From NCBI GenBank assembly GCA_030698765.1, contig JAUYMF010000026.1, positions 1 to 37,455 on the forward strand: DNA of 37,455 nucleotides, in the 5' to 3' direction. The notes under the pieces were generated by a model that did no database searches, was not told where the DNA came from, and saw nothing but the letters and a program-made list of their open reading frames with translations. The position numbers were made by a program, and so were the translations under genes. The DNA comes from Dehalococcoidales bacterium (GTDB lineage: Bacteria > Chloroflexota > Dehalococcoidia > Dehalococcoidales > UBA2162). The first letter of the stretch is position 1. The number at the start of each line of letters is the position of its first letter. Shown piece by piece: positions 1 to 6,791 of the stretch.

Positions 1-25
1 GGATTCCAGCCTTCGCTGGAATGAC
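1..25. repeat. Short palindromic repeat, GTCATTCCAGCG type
   Basis: The first bases form an imperfect hairpin (GATTCCAGC / GCTGGAAT) ending in GGAATGAC. The reverse complement begins GTCATTCCAGCGAAGG, a pattern common as dispersed intergenic hairpins in many bacteria. A related copy lies at 13420-13442. The element may be cut by the window edge. Confidence 0.5.
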
Positions 26-108
26 AGCAACTTCCTTGATACGGCAAGATATATAAGAGATACTACACTAGTACCAAGTAACACTTATAGTTACGCTGCC
101 GCCACTGC

Positions 109-227
109 TGTCATTGCGAGACCATTCCGCCGCAGGCGGAATGCGAAGCAATCTTGGCGGGGGCGGAATTATCCCTTACCCCCAGATTGCCACGTCGTCC
201 ACCGGAGGCGGACTCCTCGCAATGACA
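109..227. repeat. 119-bp inverted-repeat element with TGTCATTGCGAG ends
   Basis: The element opens with TGTCATTGCGAG and closes with its exact reverse complement CTCGCAATGACA, giving 12-bp perfect terminal inverted repeats. It contains an internal palindrome (CCGCCGCAGGCGG), GCGAAGCAATC, and GATTGCCACGTCG. The same end and internal blocks occur in inverted orientation at 13895-14040, so this is one dispersed, non-coding, MITE-like or REP-like family. There is no transposase. Confidence 0.7.
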
Positions 228-433
228 ACACGAGTAACGTGCTTTTTATTGGAGAACGATTCGTTTCACTTCTTGAGCGAAAAATAATGCGATGCATCAC
301 ACTAGGTAGTCATCTATGGTTTGTTAAGTATCACTACTGATATGCAAATCCATGGTAAAGCTAGTATTCTATACTAACGGGAGATAGGCTAAGTGCGAGG
401 TGTACCCGTCGCGGAATCCGGGAGGAGGTGAGT
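228..433. other. Non-coding stretch upstream of the cupredoxin gene
   Basis: I see no credible gene here. The stretch is relatively AT-rich. It has a TATACT hexamer near 370 but no convincing matching -35 box. A strong Shine-Dalgarno (GGAGGAGG) lies at its end, just before the ATG at 434. Confidence 0.4.
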
Positions 434-886
434 ATGAAACGGTGTTTTACCTCTAGGATCGGAATATTCTTGTTACTTGTATCCGTGTTCCTGGTGATCC
501 TTGGGGGTTGTGGGGCACCTCCTCCAGAGCCTCCTCCCGCGCCGCCGCCATCTGCGCCTGAGCCAGTTCCACCGGTCCCGGCTCCACCTGCGGAGATAAC
601 AGTGCAGCTCGCCGCGGATGCAATCGCCTTTGACAAGAATGTTCTCACGGTGCCGGCCGGTTCCCAGGTAACGCTGGTCTTTAATAATAACGAGGACCCG
701 GTAATCTTCCATAATGTAGCTGTTTATACTACCAGAGCAGCCGGCGAGCCTGTCATGGTCGGCGAGTTCATACCGGGAGGAGCGAGTATAACGTATCAGT
801 TCACCGCGCCGAGTACTCCCGGTACCTACTATTTCCGATGTGATATTCACCCGCTGGCAATGAATGGCGATTTTATTGTTGAATGA
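434..886 (+). CDS. Cupredoxin-domain lipoprotein (plastocyanin-like)
   Basis: The 150-aa protein has an N-terminal signal with a lipobox (VILGGC, Cys26), so it should be lipid-anchored outside the membrane. A Pro-rich linker (about residues 28-53) follows, then one cupredoxin beta-barrel (about 55-150). Candidate type-1 copper ligands are His93 (FHNVAVY), Cys136, His139 and Met143 (RCDIHPLAM), the expected H...C-x2-H-x3-M arrangement. The role is probably small blue-copper electron transfer or copper handling; the partner is unknown. I chose ATG 434 over GTG 428 because GGAGGAGG sits at a good distance from the ATG. It stands alone, 76 bp before the sensor-kinase-like gene. Confidence 0.8.
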   Translation: MKRCFTSRIGIFLLLVSVFLVILGGCGAPPPEPPPAPPPSAPEPVPPVPAPPAEITVQLAADAIAFDKNVLTVPAGSQVTLVFNNNEDPVIFHNVAVYTTRAAGEPVMVGEFIPGGASITYQFTAPSTPGTYYFRCDIHPLAMNGDFIVE

Positions 887-962
887 GCTTTGACCTGTTT
901 GCCGGTAGCGGGTGTGAGCGGTGACCGGCCGGCGGAATAAAATCAGATGAGGAAAAGGGCAT

Positions 963-1712
963 ATGGAAAAACAGGGTAGACAGGAGGAAACCAAGGATAC
1001 CAGACCGGTCACGAATCCTGGTCTTTTTGAAAGACCGGTTGGTGAGACTGTCCGGGGCAAAGAAGCGGTCCCCAGAAGGTTTCTGGAGGTTGAAGAACAG
1101 GACCGTAAGATGATAAGTCGTAATCTCTATGATACGATAGGTCAATCTCTTGCCGTCCTCAAGCTTTCTCTTCACCGTGTTAAACGGTCGTTGATTGCTG
1201 ATATCGAGTCTGCCTCTGCCGAGATGGATACCATCGTCGACTGCATGATTGAACAAATGCGCGTGATATCAGACCTTCTGCTGCCCAGCACGCTGGATGA
1301 CTTCGGACTGCGCAAGACGCTGGAGGATTTATTCCGGAAGTACACGGAATCGACAGGCATTAAAATAAATTTCCATAATGAGGGCCTTGAACGGCGTATG
1401 CCATTGGAAACAGAAGCCACGATATTCCGTATTATCCAGGACACGCTGCTCAATGTTGTTTGCCGGGGGCAGACCAGCGAAGTCAATGTTGATGCGCGGC
1501 TAAAAACCGACACCGTATATCTGAGCATAGCCGTGGTGGGCAACGGGTTTGATTCAGCCATAGATAACAGCGAACAAGCTGTTATTAAAGAGCGGGCTTT
1601 ACTGCTGGGGGGGAGTCTGACCCTTGAGACATTTCCGGAGATGGTACGTTTATCGTCTGAACTGCCGATAGCCGGCAACTACGGTGAACCGGATAGATAT
1701 GTTCACAAATGA
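963..1712 (+). CDS. NarL-family histidine kinase-like protein lacking the phospho-acceptor His (probable pseudokinase)
   Basis: The 249-aa protein is built like the C-terminal half of a HisKA_3/HATPase_c kinase. The dimerisation/phospho-acceptor helix reads DRKMISRNLYDTIGQSLAVL, where family members have a conserved His in ELHDxxGQ; here it is Tyr56. In the ATP-binding region FRIIQDTLLNVV is kept, but the G1 box is GNGFDS instead of DNGxGF, and the G2 GLxGMRER motif is not recognisable. No sensory domain or membrane segment is visible. The intact paralogue follows at 1930. The protein most likely acts by dimerisation or binding rather than as a kinase, or it is decaying. The open frame and normal length argue against simple decay. 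Confidence 0.75.
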   Translation: MEKQGRQEETKDTRPVTNPGLFERPVGETVRGKEAVPRRFLEVEEQDRKMISRNLYDTIGQSLAVLKLSLHRVKRSLIADIESASAEMDTIVDCMIEQMRVISDLLLPSTLDDFGLRKTLEDLFRKYTESTGIKINFHNEGLERRMPLETEATIFRIIQDTLLNVVCRGQTSEVNVDARLKTDTVYLSIAVVGNGFDSAIDNSEQAVIKERALLLGGSLTLETFPEMVRLSSELPIAGNYGEPDRYVHK

Positions 1713-1791
1713 GCGGCCACTTTATGGGCGGAATACAGCGCGGGAGGCGGATTGGATCCCTGTTATCGGGGCAGAGCCTGTATGATAGAAG

Positions 1792-1800
1792 TGATATAAT
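1792..1800 (+). promoter_or_regulatory. Extended -10 promoter for the GAF histidine kinase
   Basis: TGATATAAT matches the extended -10 consensus TGnTATAAT. No good -35 box is needed or seen. Transcription would begin near 1807, leaving a leader of about 120 nt before 1930. Confidence 0.4.
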
Positions 1801-1838
1801 AATATCAAGGAAGCCTGCCGGAAAATTTTACAGCATGT

Positions 1839-1862
1839 GACACGGACGTATTTGACCGTGTC
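1839..1862 (+). terminator. Terminator-like hairpin in the leader of the histidine kinase
   Basis: The 7-bp perfect stem GACACGG/CCGTGTC has a 10-nt loop and is followed by a pyrimidine/T-rich run (TCTTTCTC). It lies downstream of the extended -10 at 1792, so it could terminate upstream transcription or act as an attenuator. Confidence 0.35.
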
Positions 1863-1929
1863 TCTTTCTCATTGTTTCAGCAGGTGGCCGGTTTAGGCTG
1901 TTCCGGATAAAGCTGTATAAAGGCGTAAA

Positions 1930-3126
1930 GTGGATAAGGTGTCACAGAAAGCGAACAGTACCCTGCTTACCATCATCAGGTGTACCTCGGCAATTATTCG
2001 GGCCGTGAATGAAGATACGTTACTGGCGCCGGTATGCCGGATTATCACCGAGACCGGCGGTTACAGCATGTGCTGGGTAGGGTATCCCCGTCCCGGCAGA
2101 CGGCCGGAGCTGGAAATTGTGGCGCTTGCCGGCTTTGATGATGGTTATCTTGACGCTACCGGCATTCCCCTGACGGATTCCGGGAAAGGCTCGGGGCCGG
2201 TCAGCGAGGCGCTCCGTACCCGCCAACCCTGTATAGTCAAGGATATTCTCACTGACCCTTCTTACCCGGTCTGGCGGGAAGAGGCGGTGAAGCGTGGCTA
2301 CAGGTCCTCCATCTCATTACCGCTGGTGCATGATAAGAACCTGCTGGGAGTGCTCAGTATCTACGCCACGGAACCGGGAGCCTTTCCGGATGATGTGGCG
2401 GAGCTTCTTGGCGGACTGGCGGCTGACCTTGCCTACGGTATCACTGTCCTACGAACCAGGACGGCGCGGGACAGGTCTGAAGAGGGACTGCATGTCCTGG
2501 TCAACCGGCTGCAAGATAAGCGGGAAGAGGAGTACCGCGGCATTGCCCGGGCGCTGCATGACGATGTCGGTCAGCAGGTGGCGCTGGTGAGTTTTCTGCT
2601 CAATAAAATGAGAACGTCACTGGGGGAAATGGTACCTGAGGAACTGGCGCAGATCTGGGAGATAATCATGGAGCTTATGTACAGAGTGCGCGATCTTTCT
2701 CTGAGCTTGAGCCCCGCTATGCTTCATGACATTGGTTTCCTGGCAACGCTGCAGTGGTATTTACCGGATTTCAGCAAAAAGACAGGTATTCAGGTTGATT
2801 TTATGAACTCGGGTTTGGAGATAAAGCTGCCGGCGCATATCGCCACGGCGGCGTACCGGATTATACAGGAAGCTTTGGCCAACGTAGTTTGTCACGCCAG
2901 CGCCAACCGGGTGGAAGTGACTGTTACTGCCGGGAAAAAATCCCTCGATATACTTATCCAGGACAACGGTATAGGCTTCAACGCGGCTACCATACCCCTG
3001 ACGGGCAGCGGACTGCCGGGGATACGGGAGCGCGTCCATTCTCTGGATGGAACCTTCAAGCTGGAGTCTGCGCCGGGGAAAGGAACCCGCCTTGTGGTGC
3101 ACCTACTCTTGCCGGTCTGCTCTTGA
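1930..3126 (+). CDS. GAF-domain sensor histidine kinase, NarL/HisKA_3 type
   Basis: The 398-aa protein has no obvious membrane segment, so it is probably a cytosolic sensor. Residues about 15-175 form a GAF domain (SSISLPLVHDKNLLGVLSIY near the end). Residues 200-265 are the HisKA_3 dimerisation domain with the canonical acceptor His210 in IARALHDDVGQQ. Residues 300-398 are HATPase_c with YRIIQEALANVVCHA, DNGIGF and the GLPGIRERV motif. All catalytic motifs are intact, unlike the preceding gene. The GTG start at 1930 is the first usable codon; GTG 1939 is an alternative. The natural partner would be a NarL/LuxR-type regulator, but only a lone receiver (3292) is nearby. Confidence 0.88.
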   Translation: MDKVSQKANSTLLTIIRCTSAIIRAVNEDTLLAPVCRIITETGGYSMCWVGYPRPGRRPELEIVALAGFDDGYLDATGIPLTDSGKGSGPVSEALRTRQPCIVKDILTDPSYPVWREEAVKRGYRSSISLPLVHDKNLLGVLSIYATEPGAFPDDVAELLGGLAADLAYGITVLRTRTARDRSEEGLHVLVNRLQDKREEEYRGIARALHDDVGQQVALVSFLLNKMRTSLGEMVPEELAQIWEIIMELMYRVRDLSLSLSPAMLHDIGFLATLQWYLPDFSKKTGIQVDFMNSGLEIKLPAHIATAAYRIIQEALANVVCHASANRVEVTVTAGKKSLDILIQDNGIGFNAATIPLTGSGLPGIRERVHSLDGTFKLESAPGKGTRLVVHLLLPVCS

Positions 3127-3291
3127 GCGGATGCCCGCCGGGGCTCGAGGGACCGTGGATTCAAAGACCGCTCAGAGAAAAAAGACCGCTTGTGGAGCTA
3201 ATATACTTCATGGTAGCGGGGACTGTGGATGGCAGAAGCCGGGGTGCGTATTGATTCCGCTGTGGATAAGGAGTAAAGTAGGTAATTAGCC

Positions 3292-3675
3292 GTGGTGAAT
3301 ACGAATAAACGAGTACTGGTGGTTGACGATGAGCCGGGGATAGTGAACATCTTGCGCATAAAGCTCAGGATTTCCGGATATGATGTTGTCACTACTACCA
3401 GCGGAGCTGAGGCAATCGAACTTGTCCGCGCGGACAAGTTCGATGTCATGCTGCTCGATGTACTCATGCCCGGCGTTAGCGGTTTCGATGTACTCGAAAA
3501 AGTGCGCTCCTTTTCACGGGTACCGATAATCGTATTCACGGCCAAGCCGGATATTATGCAGTTTGCCATAAAGCTGGGCGCTGATAATACAATTGCCAAG
3601 CCGTTCGATCCTGAAGAGGTGGTGAAGAAGATAGAGATGGTTCTGGATAACGCGCGCCACGAGAAGGGCGGATAA
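3292..3675 (+). CDS. Single-domain response regulator (CheY-like receiver)
   Basis: The 127-aa protein is a receiver domain with no output domain. The acidic pair is Asp12/Asp13 (VVDDEPG), the phospho-acceptor Asp56 (MLLDVLMPG), the switch Thr lies in VFTAKPD and the conserved Lys in AKPFDP. It follows two kinase-type genes on the same strand, 165 bp after the second, and could relay phosphate from His210 of that kinase. GTG 3292 and GTG 3295 are adjacent possible starts. Without an effector domain the protein must act by protein contact or as a phosphate sink. Confidence 0.88.
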   Translation: MVNTNKRVLVVDDEPGIVNILRIKLRISGYDVVTTTSGAEAIELVRADKFDVMLLDVLMPGVSGFDVLEKVRSFSRVPIIVFTAKPDIMQFAIKLGADNTIAKPFDPEEVVKKIEMVLDNARHEKGG

Positions 3676-3698
3676 CCCGCTAATCACGTTATCTGCCC
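3666..3698 (+). terminator. Hairpin at the end of the response-regulator gene
   Basis: GGGCGGATAAC pairs with GTTATCTGCCC (11 bp, one G-U pair) around an 11-nt loop and overlaps the stop codon. There is no immediate T-run, although GTTTTCT follows about 14 nt later, so it is a weak intrinsic terminator candidate. Confidence 0.4.
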
Positions 3699-3746
3699 CC
3701 CGGCGGCGTAGTTTTCTGTACCTCTTCTTCTTGATTCCACTACCAA

Positions 3747-3775
3747 TTGCAGAAGTGTTTCCTTTATGTTATACT
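3747..3775 (+). promoter_or_regulatory. Sigma-70 type promoter of the cold-shock/RNA-binding cluster
   Basis: TTGCAG (3747-3752) and TATACT (3770-3775) are separated by exactly 17 bp. Transcription would start near 3782, giving a leader of about 109 nt. The leader contains the AGCTTC/GAAGCT hairpin near 3810 and the start-codon hairpin at 3845-3891. Confidence 0.55.
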
Positions 3776-3844
3776 AAAGATAAGTTCTAGTTTAGGTTAT
3801 AACAAGCTTCCCGGAAGCTGTTTCACACAGGGACGTCGTAAGTG

Positions 3845-3891
3845 TTGGATGACCCGAACTCTAACTAATATAAAGAGAGGAGGTCATCCAA
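3845..3891 (+). promoter_or_regulatory. Leader hairpin enclosing the ribosome binding site
   Basis: TTGGATGACC (3845-3854) is perfectly complementary to GGTCATCCAA (3882-3891). The right arm takes in the last bases of the Shine-Dalgarno AGGAGGT and the A of the ATG at 3891. In the folded state the initiation region is partly closed, so translation of the zinc-ribbon gene is probably controlled by opening of this stem. Confidence 0.55.
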
Positions 3892-4199
3892 TGAGTTATC
3901 AGGACAAGTCTATCCAGTGCTCCGATTGCGGAGCAACCTTTACCTTCACCGGTGAAGAGCAGGAATTCTTCGCATCCAAGGGTTTTACCAACGAGCCGAA
4001 GCGCTGTCCCGAATGCCGCCAGGCGAGAAAGTCAGAGCGTTATGGCAGCAGCGGCAGTAGCAGCTACGGTTCTTCACGCCAGATGTTCCCCGCAACCTGC
4101 GCCGAATGTGGCAAAAGCACCGAAGTCCCGTTTCAACCCCGCGGTGATAAGCCGGTCTACTGCAGCGATTGCTATCGGAAAGTCAGACCGAGTAGATAA
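3891..4199 (+). CDS. Zinc-ribbon protein with CxxC-x17-CxxC domain
   Basis: The 102-aa protein has two small metal-binding modules. The N-terminal probable zinc ribbon has CSDCGATFTFT (about residues 10-20) and CPECRQARK (about 40-48). The C-terminal module is CAEC, 17 residues, then CSDC, exactly the CxxC-x17-CxxC arrangement. A Ser/Gly/Tyr-rich linker lies between them. Such small proteins are thought to bind nucleic acid, but no activity is established. I chose ATG 3891 because AGGAGGT precedes it; an upstream in-frame extension lacks a ribosome site. It is the first gene of the S21/RRM/DEAD-box cluster. Confidence 0.8.
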   Translation: MSYQDKSIQCSDCGATFTFTGEEQEFFASKGFTNEPKRCPECRQARKSERYGSSGSSSYGSSRQMFPATCAECGKSTEVPFQPRGDKPVYCSDCYRKVRPSR

Positions 4200-4218
4200 G
4201 TGAGGTTAAGCCGCGAAT

Positions 4219-4250
4219 CGCATCCGTACCGGAAAACCGGTTCGGGTGCG
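4219..4250 (+). promoter_or_regulatory. Stem-loop upstream of rpsU
   Basis: CGCATCCGTACCGG pairs with CCGGTTCGGGTGCG around an AAAA loop (14 positions, one G-U and one mismatch). It lies 19 bp before the TTG start of S21 and is not followed by a T-run. It looks more like an RNA processing or regulatory element than a terminator. Confidence 0.4.
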
Positions 4251-4269
4251 ACCGTGGTGAATTTGAATT

Positions 4270-4458
4270 TTGTCTTTAGAAGTATCAATACATAAAGGTG
4301 AATCACAGGAATCACTGTTACGCCGTTTTCAGCGAATGGTGCAGACGAGTGGTGTCTTGCGGGAGGTTAAAGCCAAGCGCCACTTTATATCCAAGGGCGA
4401 GGCAGCCCGCATCAAAGCCAAAAAGAGCGCCCAGCGCCGGCGGCGGCAGGGTATTTAG
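4270..4458 (+). CDS. rpsU: 30S ribosomal protein S21
   Basis: The 62-aa basic protein matches bS21 in length and pattern: LEVSIHKGESQESLLRRFQRMVQTSGVLREVK, then an Arg/Lys-rich tail (KKSAQRRRRQ). S21 sits at the mRNA exit side of the 30S subunit and aids initiation. The start is TTG at 4270; the two upstream GTG codons are out of frame, and GGTGA provides a modest ribosome site. Placement between a zinc-ribbon gene and RRM genes recalls the rbp-rpsU pairs of cyanobacteria. Confidence 0.9.
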   Translation: MSLEVSIHKGESQESLLRRFQRMVQTSGVLREVKAKRHFISKGEAARIKAKKSAQRRRRQGI

Positions 4459-4496
4459 AGAAACGGCGATAAAATCCGAGATAAGGGGGGCATTTT

Positions 4497-4913
4497 ATGA
4501 AAATCTATGTGGGTAATCTACCTTTTGATGTTACCGAGGATGAACTGACTGCAGAATTCAGTAACTATGGTAAGGTGGAATCTGTAGCTATTCCCTCTGA
4601 CAGGCTCAGCGGGCGGCCCAGGGGCTTTGCCTTTGTGGAAATGGCGTCAAGTTCTGAGGCTGAAGCCGCCATCGCGGGGCTTAACGGTAAGACATTGAAA
4701 GACCGCACTATCGTAGTTAATGAGTCCCGCCCTCGTGCGGACAACAGGGGCGGTGGTTCCTTCGGTGGCAGGAGGAGTGGTGGCGGCGGTGGTGGTGGTT
4801 ATGGTGGCGGCGGCGGTGGTTATGGTGGCGGTGGCGGCGGCGGTTATGGCGGCGGCGGTGGCGGCAGGGGTGGCCGCTCGGGTGGCGGTGGCAGACAACC
4901 GCGAAGATATTAG
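4497..4913 (+). CDS. Glycine-rich RNA-binding protein with one RRM
   Basis: The 138-aa protein has an RRM at residues 1-80 with RNP2 KIYVGNL and RNP1 RGFAFVEM. The tail (about 84-138) is almost entirely Gly with Tyr, Ser and Arg (GGGYGGGG repeats), ending in a basic patch. This is the architecture of bacterial and cyanobacterial Rbp and plant GRP proteins, which bind single-stranded RNA and are often cold-induced. A strong ribosome site (AAGGGGGG) precedes the ATG. It is 38 bp after rpsU, likely co-transcribed. The repetitive GGTGGCGGC coding region at about 4757-4895 is prone to length variation. Confidence 0.92.
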   Translation: MKIYVGNLPFDVTEDELTAEFSNYGKVESVAIPSDRLSGRPRGFAFVEMASSSEAEAAIAGLNGKTLKDRTIVVNESRPRADNRGGGSFGGRRSGGGGGGGYGGGGGGYGGGGGGGYGGGGGGRGGRSGGGGRQPRRY

Positions 4914-4929
4914 TCAATACCTACCGACT

Positions 4930-4969
4930 TGAATCGGCACTGGCATCTGCGTATGCCTTTACCGATTCA
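4930..4969 (+). promoter_or_regulatory. Two-tier stem-loop in the leader of the second RRM gene
   Basis: An outer stem TGAATCGG/CCGATTCA (8 bp) encloses a 4-nt internal loop on each side and an inner stem GGCAT/ATGCC with a 6-nt loop. It sits between the two RRM genes, followed by a smaller AACCG/CGGTT element near 4987. There is no T-run. It is a candidate cis-regulatory or protein-binding RNA structure. Confidence 0.4.
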
Positions 4970-5016
4970 CCCGTCACAAATCGGGAACCGTAAACCGGTT
5001 TGATAAAGGGGGTAGT

Positions 5017-5352
5017 ATGAATATCTATGTGGGCAACCTATCGCTTCAAACGACCGAAGAAGAGTTGCGGGAAAAGTTCACGGAATTCGGGGAAGTGGTG
5101 TCTGTAACCATCATGAACGATAAATATATCGGTAGCGGCCAGTCGAGGGGCTACGGGTATGTTGAAATGGTCTCGAAATCTGAAGGCGCAATCGCAATCG
5201 CCAATCTGGAAGGGAAGAAGATGAGAAACCAGGCTATTAATTTAGTTGAAGCCCTGCCGCTCTCAAATAAGAGCGGGGTAGTAATCCCTGCTACCAATAA
5301 CAATAATCGGTCGACTAATAAGCGAAGAGACAGAAAATATCAGATGATTTGA
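5017..5352 (+). CDS. RRM-domain RNA-binding protein with basic Asn-rich tail
   Basis: The 111-aa protein has an RRM at residues 1-80 with RNP2 NIYVGNL and RNP1 RGYGYVEM. It is clearly a paralogue of the preceding protein, but the tail has no Gly repeats and reads NNNNRSTNKRRDRK, i.e. polar and basic. The ribosome site AAAGGGGG precedes the ATG. It is separated from the first RRM gene by a structured 103-bp leader, so the two may be controlled separately while sharing a transcript. Confidence 0.9.
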   Translation: MNIYVGNLSLQTTEEELREKFTEFGEVVSVTIMNDKYIGSGQSRGYGYVEMVSKSEGAIAIANLEGKKMRNQAINLVEALPLSNKSGVVIPATNNNNRSTNKRRDRKYQMI

Positions 5353-5404
5353 GCCACCTGACCTGTATTTCAGGCTCTTGACTCGTATTTCAACAAGGAG
5401 TTTA

Positions 5405-6622
5405 ATGAATTTCGATACCTTTAATTTCCATCCGAGCATCATGGCCGGTGTGCATGCGCTCGGTTATTCCGAACCCACACCAATACAAATGAAGGCCATC
5501 CCGCCGATTATGCAGGGGCGGGATATCATTGGTCTGGCCCAGACCGGAACGGGTAAGACGGCGGCTTTCGTGCTGCCTATCCTGGAGCGTCTGCGTACCG
5601 GCCCGCGGGGACATGTCCGTGCTCTGGTGATCTCGCCCACACGTGAGCTGGCCGAGCAGATCTGCGAGGTTATCAACGGACTGGGAAGCAGGACCGGATT
5701 GCGGAGCATTACCATCTATGGCGGGGTAAATATGGACCAGCAAACCCGGGGTTTGTACGCAAATCCTGATATAGTGGTCGCCTGCCCGGGCCGTCTGCTT
5801 GACCATCTGTGGAAGGGCACGATAAATCTGGCAAAACTGGAAGTCCTCGTCATCGACGAGGCTGACCGTATGTTCGATATGGGCTTTCTGCCTGATATAC
5901 GTAATATTCTGGAGTGTATCCTGCATAAATACCAGGCGTTACTTTTCTCGGCGACTATGCCTTCTGATATCCGTCGCCTGGTGCGTGAAATCCTGCATGA
6001 CCCGGTCACCGTGCAAGTTGACCGCGAGCTGCCGGCAAAAACAGTGTCCCACGCTCTGTACCCGGTGCAACAGCATCTCAAGACAAATCTGCTGAAGGAA
6101 ATCTTAAAGAAGACCAAGACGGAGTCAGTGCTTGTCTTCACCCGTACCAAGCACCGCGCGGAGCGCGTGGCACAGCAACTGGTAAGAGGCGGGTATAAGG
6201 TGACTTCACTGCAGGGGAACCTTTCCCAGAACCAGAGGCAGGCTGCGCTTAACGGCTTCCGCAACGGCTCGATCAAGATTCTGGTGGCGACCGATATTGC
6301 CGCCCGCGGCATCGATATTTTGAGCATTTCCCACGTCATCAATTACGATATGCCTGACAGTACGGATGACTATATCCACCGCATCGGCCGTACCGGGCGG
6401 GTCAACAAATGCGGCGACGCATTGACCTTCGTAACCAGCTCTGATGCGGACAAAGTACGCGCCCTGGAACAGCTTCTTCACACGCCGCTGGAGCGTCTGA
6501 CGCTTCATGGTTTTGATTACAATGAGGCTGCGCCGGATAGAGAACATCACTTTTCGCAGCCCCCCCGACAGGGGTTCGCCAGAAAACAGGGAACCGGCAG
6601 GCAAATGGCGGCTAGAAGGTAA
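5405..6622 (+). CDS. DEAD-box ATP-dependent RNA helicase, RhlE-like
   Basis: The 405-aa protein carries all helicase motifs in order: Q motif (YSEPTPIQ), I (AQTGTGKT), Ia (PTRELAEQ), II (DEAD in VIDEADRMFDMGF), III (SAT), IV (VLVFTRT), V (ATDIAARGID) and VI (HRIGRTGR). The short basic C-terminal tail and the MFDMGF motif fit the RhlE/CsdA-like group, which unwinds RNA for ribosome assembly or mRNA decay in the cold. ATG 5405 is chosen because AAGGAG ends 4 nt upstream; the longer TTG start at 5378 has no good ribosome site. It closes the RNA-binding cluster. Confidence 0.92.
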   Translation: MNFDTFNFHPSIMAGVHALGYSEPTPIQMKAIPPIMQGRDIIGLAQTGTGKTAAFVLPILERLRTGPRGHVRALVISPTRELAEQICEVINGLGSRTGLRSITIYGGVNMDQQTRGLYANPDIVVACPGRLLDHLWKGTINLAKLEVLVIDEADRMFDMGFLPDIRNILECILHKYQALLFSATMPSDIRRLVREILHDPVTVQVDRELPAKTVSHALYPVQQHLKTNLLKEILKKTKTESVLVFTRTKHRAERVAQQLVRGGYKVTSLQGNLSQNQRQAALNGFRNGSIKILVATDIAARGIDILSISHVINYDMPDSTDDYIHRIGRTGRVNKCGDALTFVTSSDADKVRALEQLLHTPLERLTLHGFDYNEAAPDREHHFSQPPRQGFARKQGTGRQMAARR

Positions 6623-6664
6623 TGGTCTCTCGTATCTGATACTTCTTTAGCTCGTCCAACCGGT

Positions 6665-6719
6665 GTCATTCTGAACAAAGAGAATAATCCGTAATCGCCA
6701 CTGAGATTGCGGATTATTC
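6665..6719. repeat. GTCATTCTGAAC-type repeat with long hairpin
   Basis: The sequence starts TGTCATTCTGAACAAAG and contains GAATAATCCGTAATC (6682-6696) opposite GATTGCGGATTATTC (6705-6719), a 15-bp stem with one mismatch. It resembles the widespread dispersed GTCATTCTGAGCGAAG repeats. It lies between convergent genes and may also act as a bidirectional transcription barrier, although it has no T-run. Confidence 0.5.
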
Positions 6720-6791
6720 ACCGTTACGCTCCCCGGATCGCCTTTCTGCCAGGCCCCGGATTCCGGGCGGTAAGTTTAATCTGCGCTTAGG

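Noticed and set aside
473-1060. 195-codon minus-strand frame opposite the cupredoxin gene
   Set aside because: It spans the end of one real plus-strand gene and the start of the next. Its composition (Arg/Trp repeats) mirrors the Pro-rich linker on the other strand.
4757-4895. Repetitive GGTGGCGGC tract considered as a tandem repeat locus or CRISPR
   Set aside because: The repeats are Gly codons of the RRM protein tail, with no spacer pattern. It is coding low-complexity sequence.
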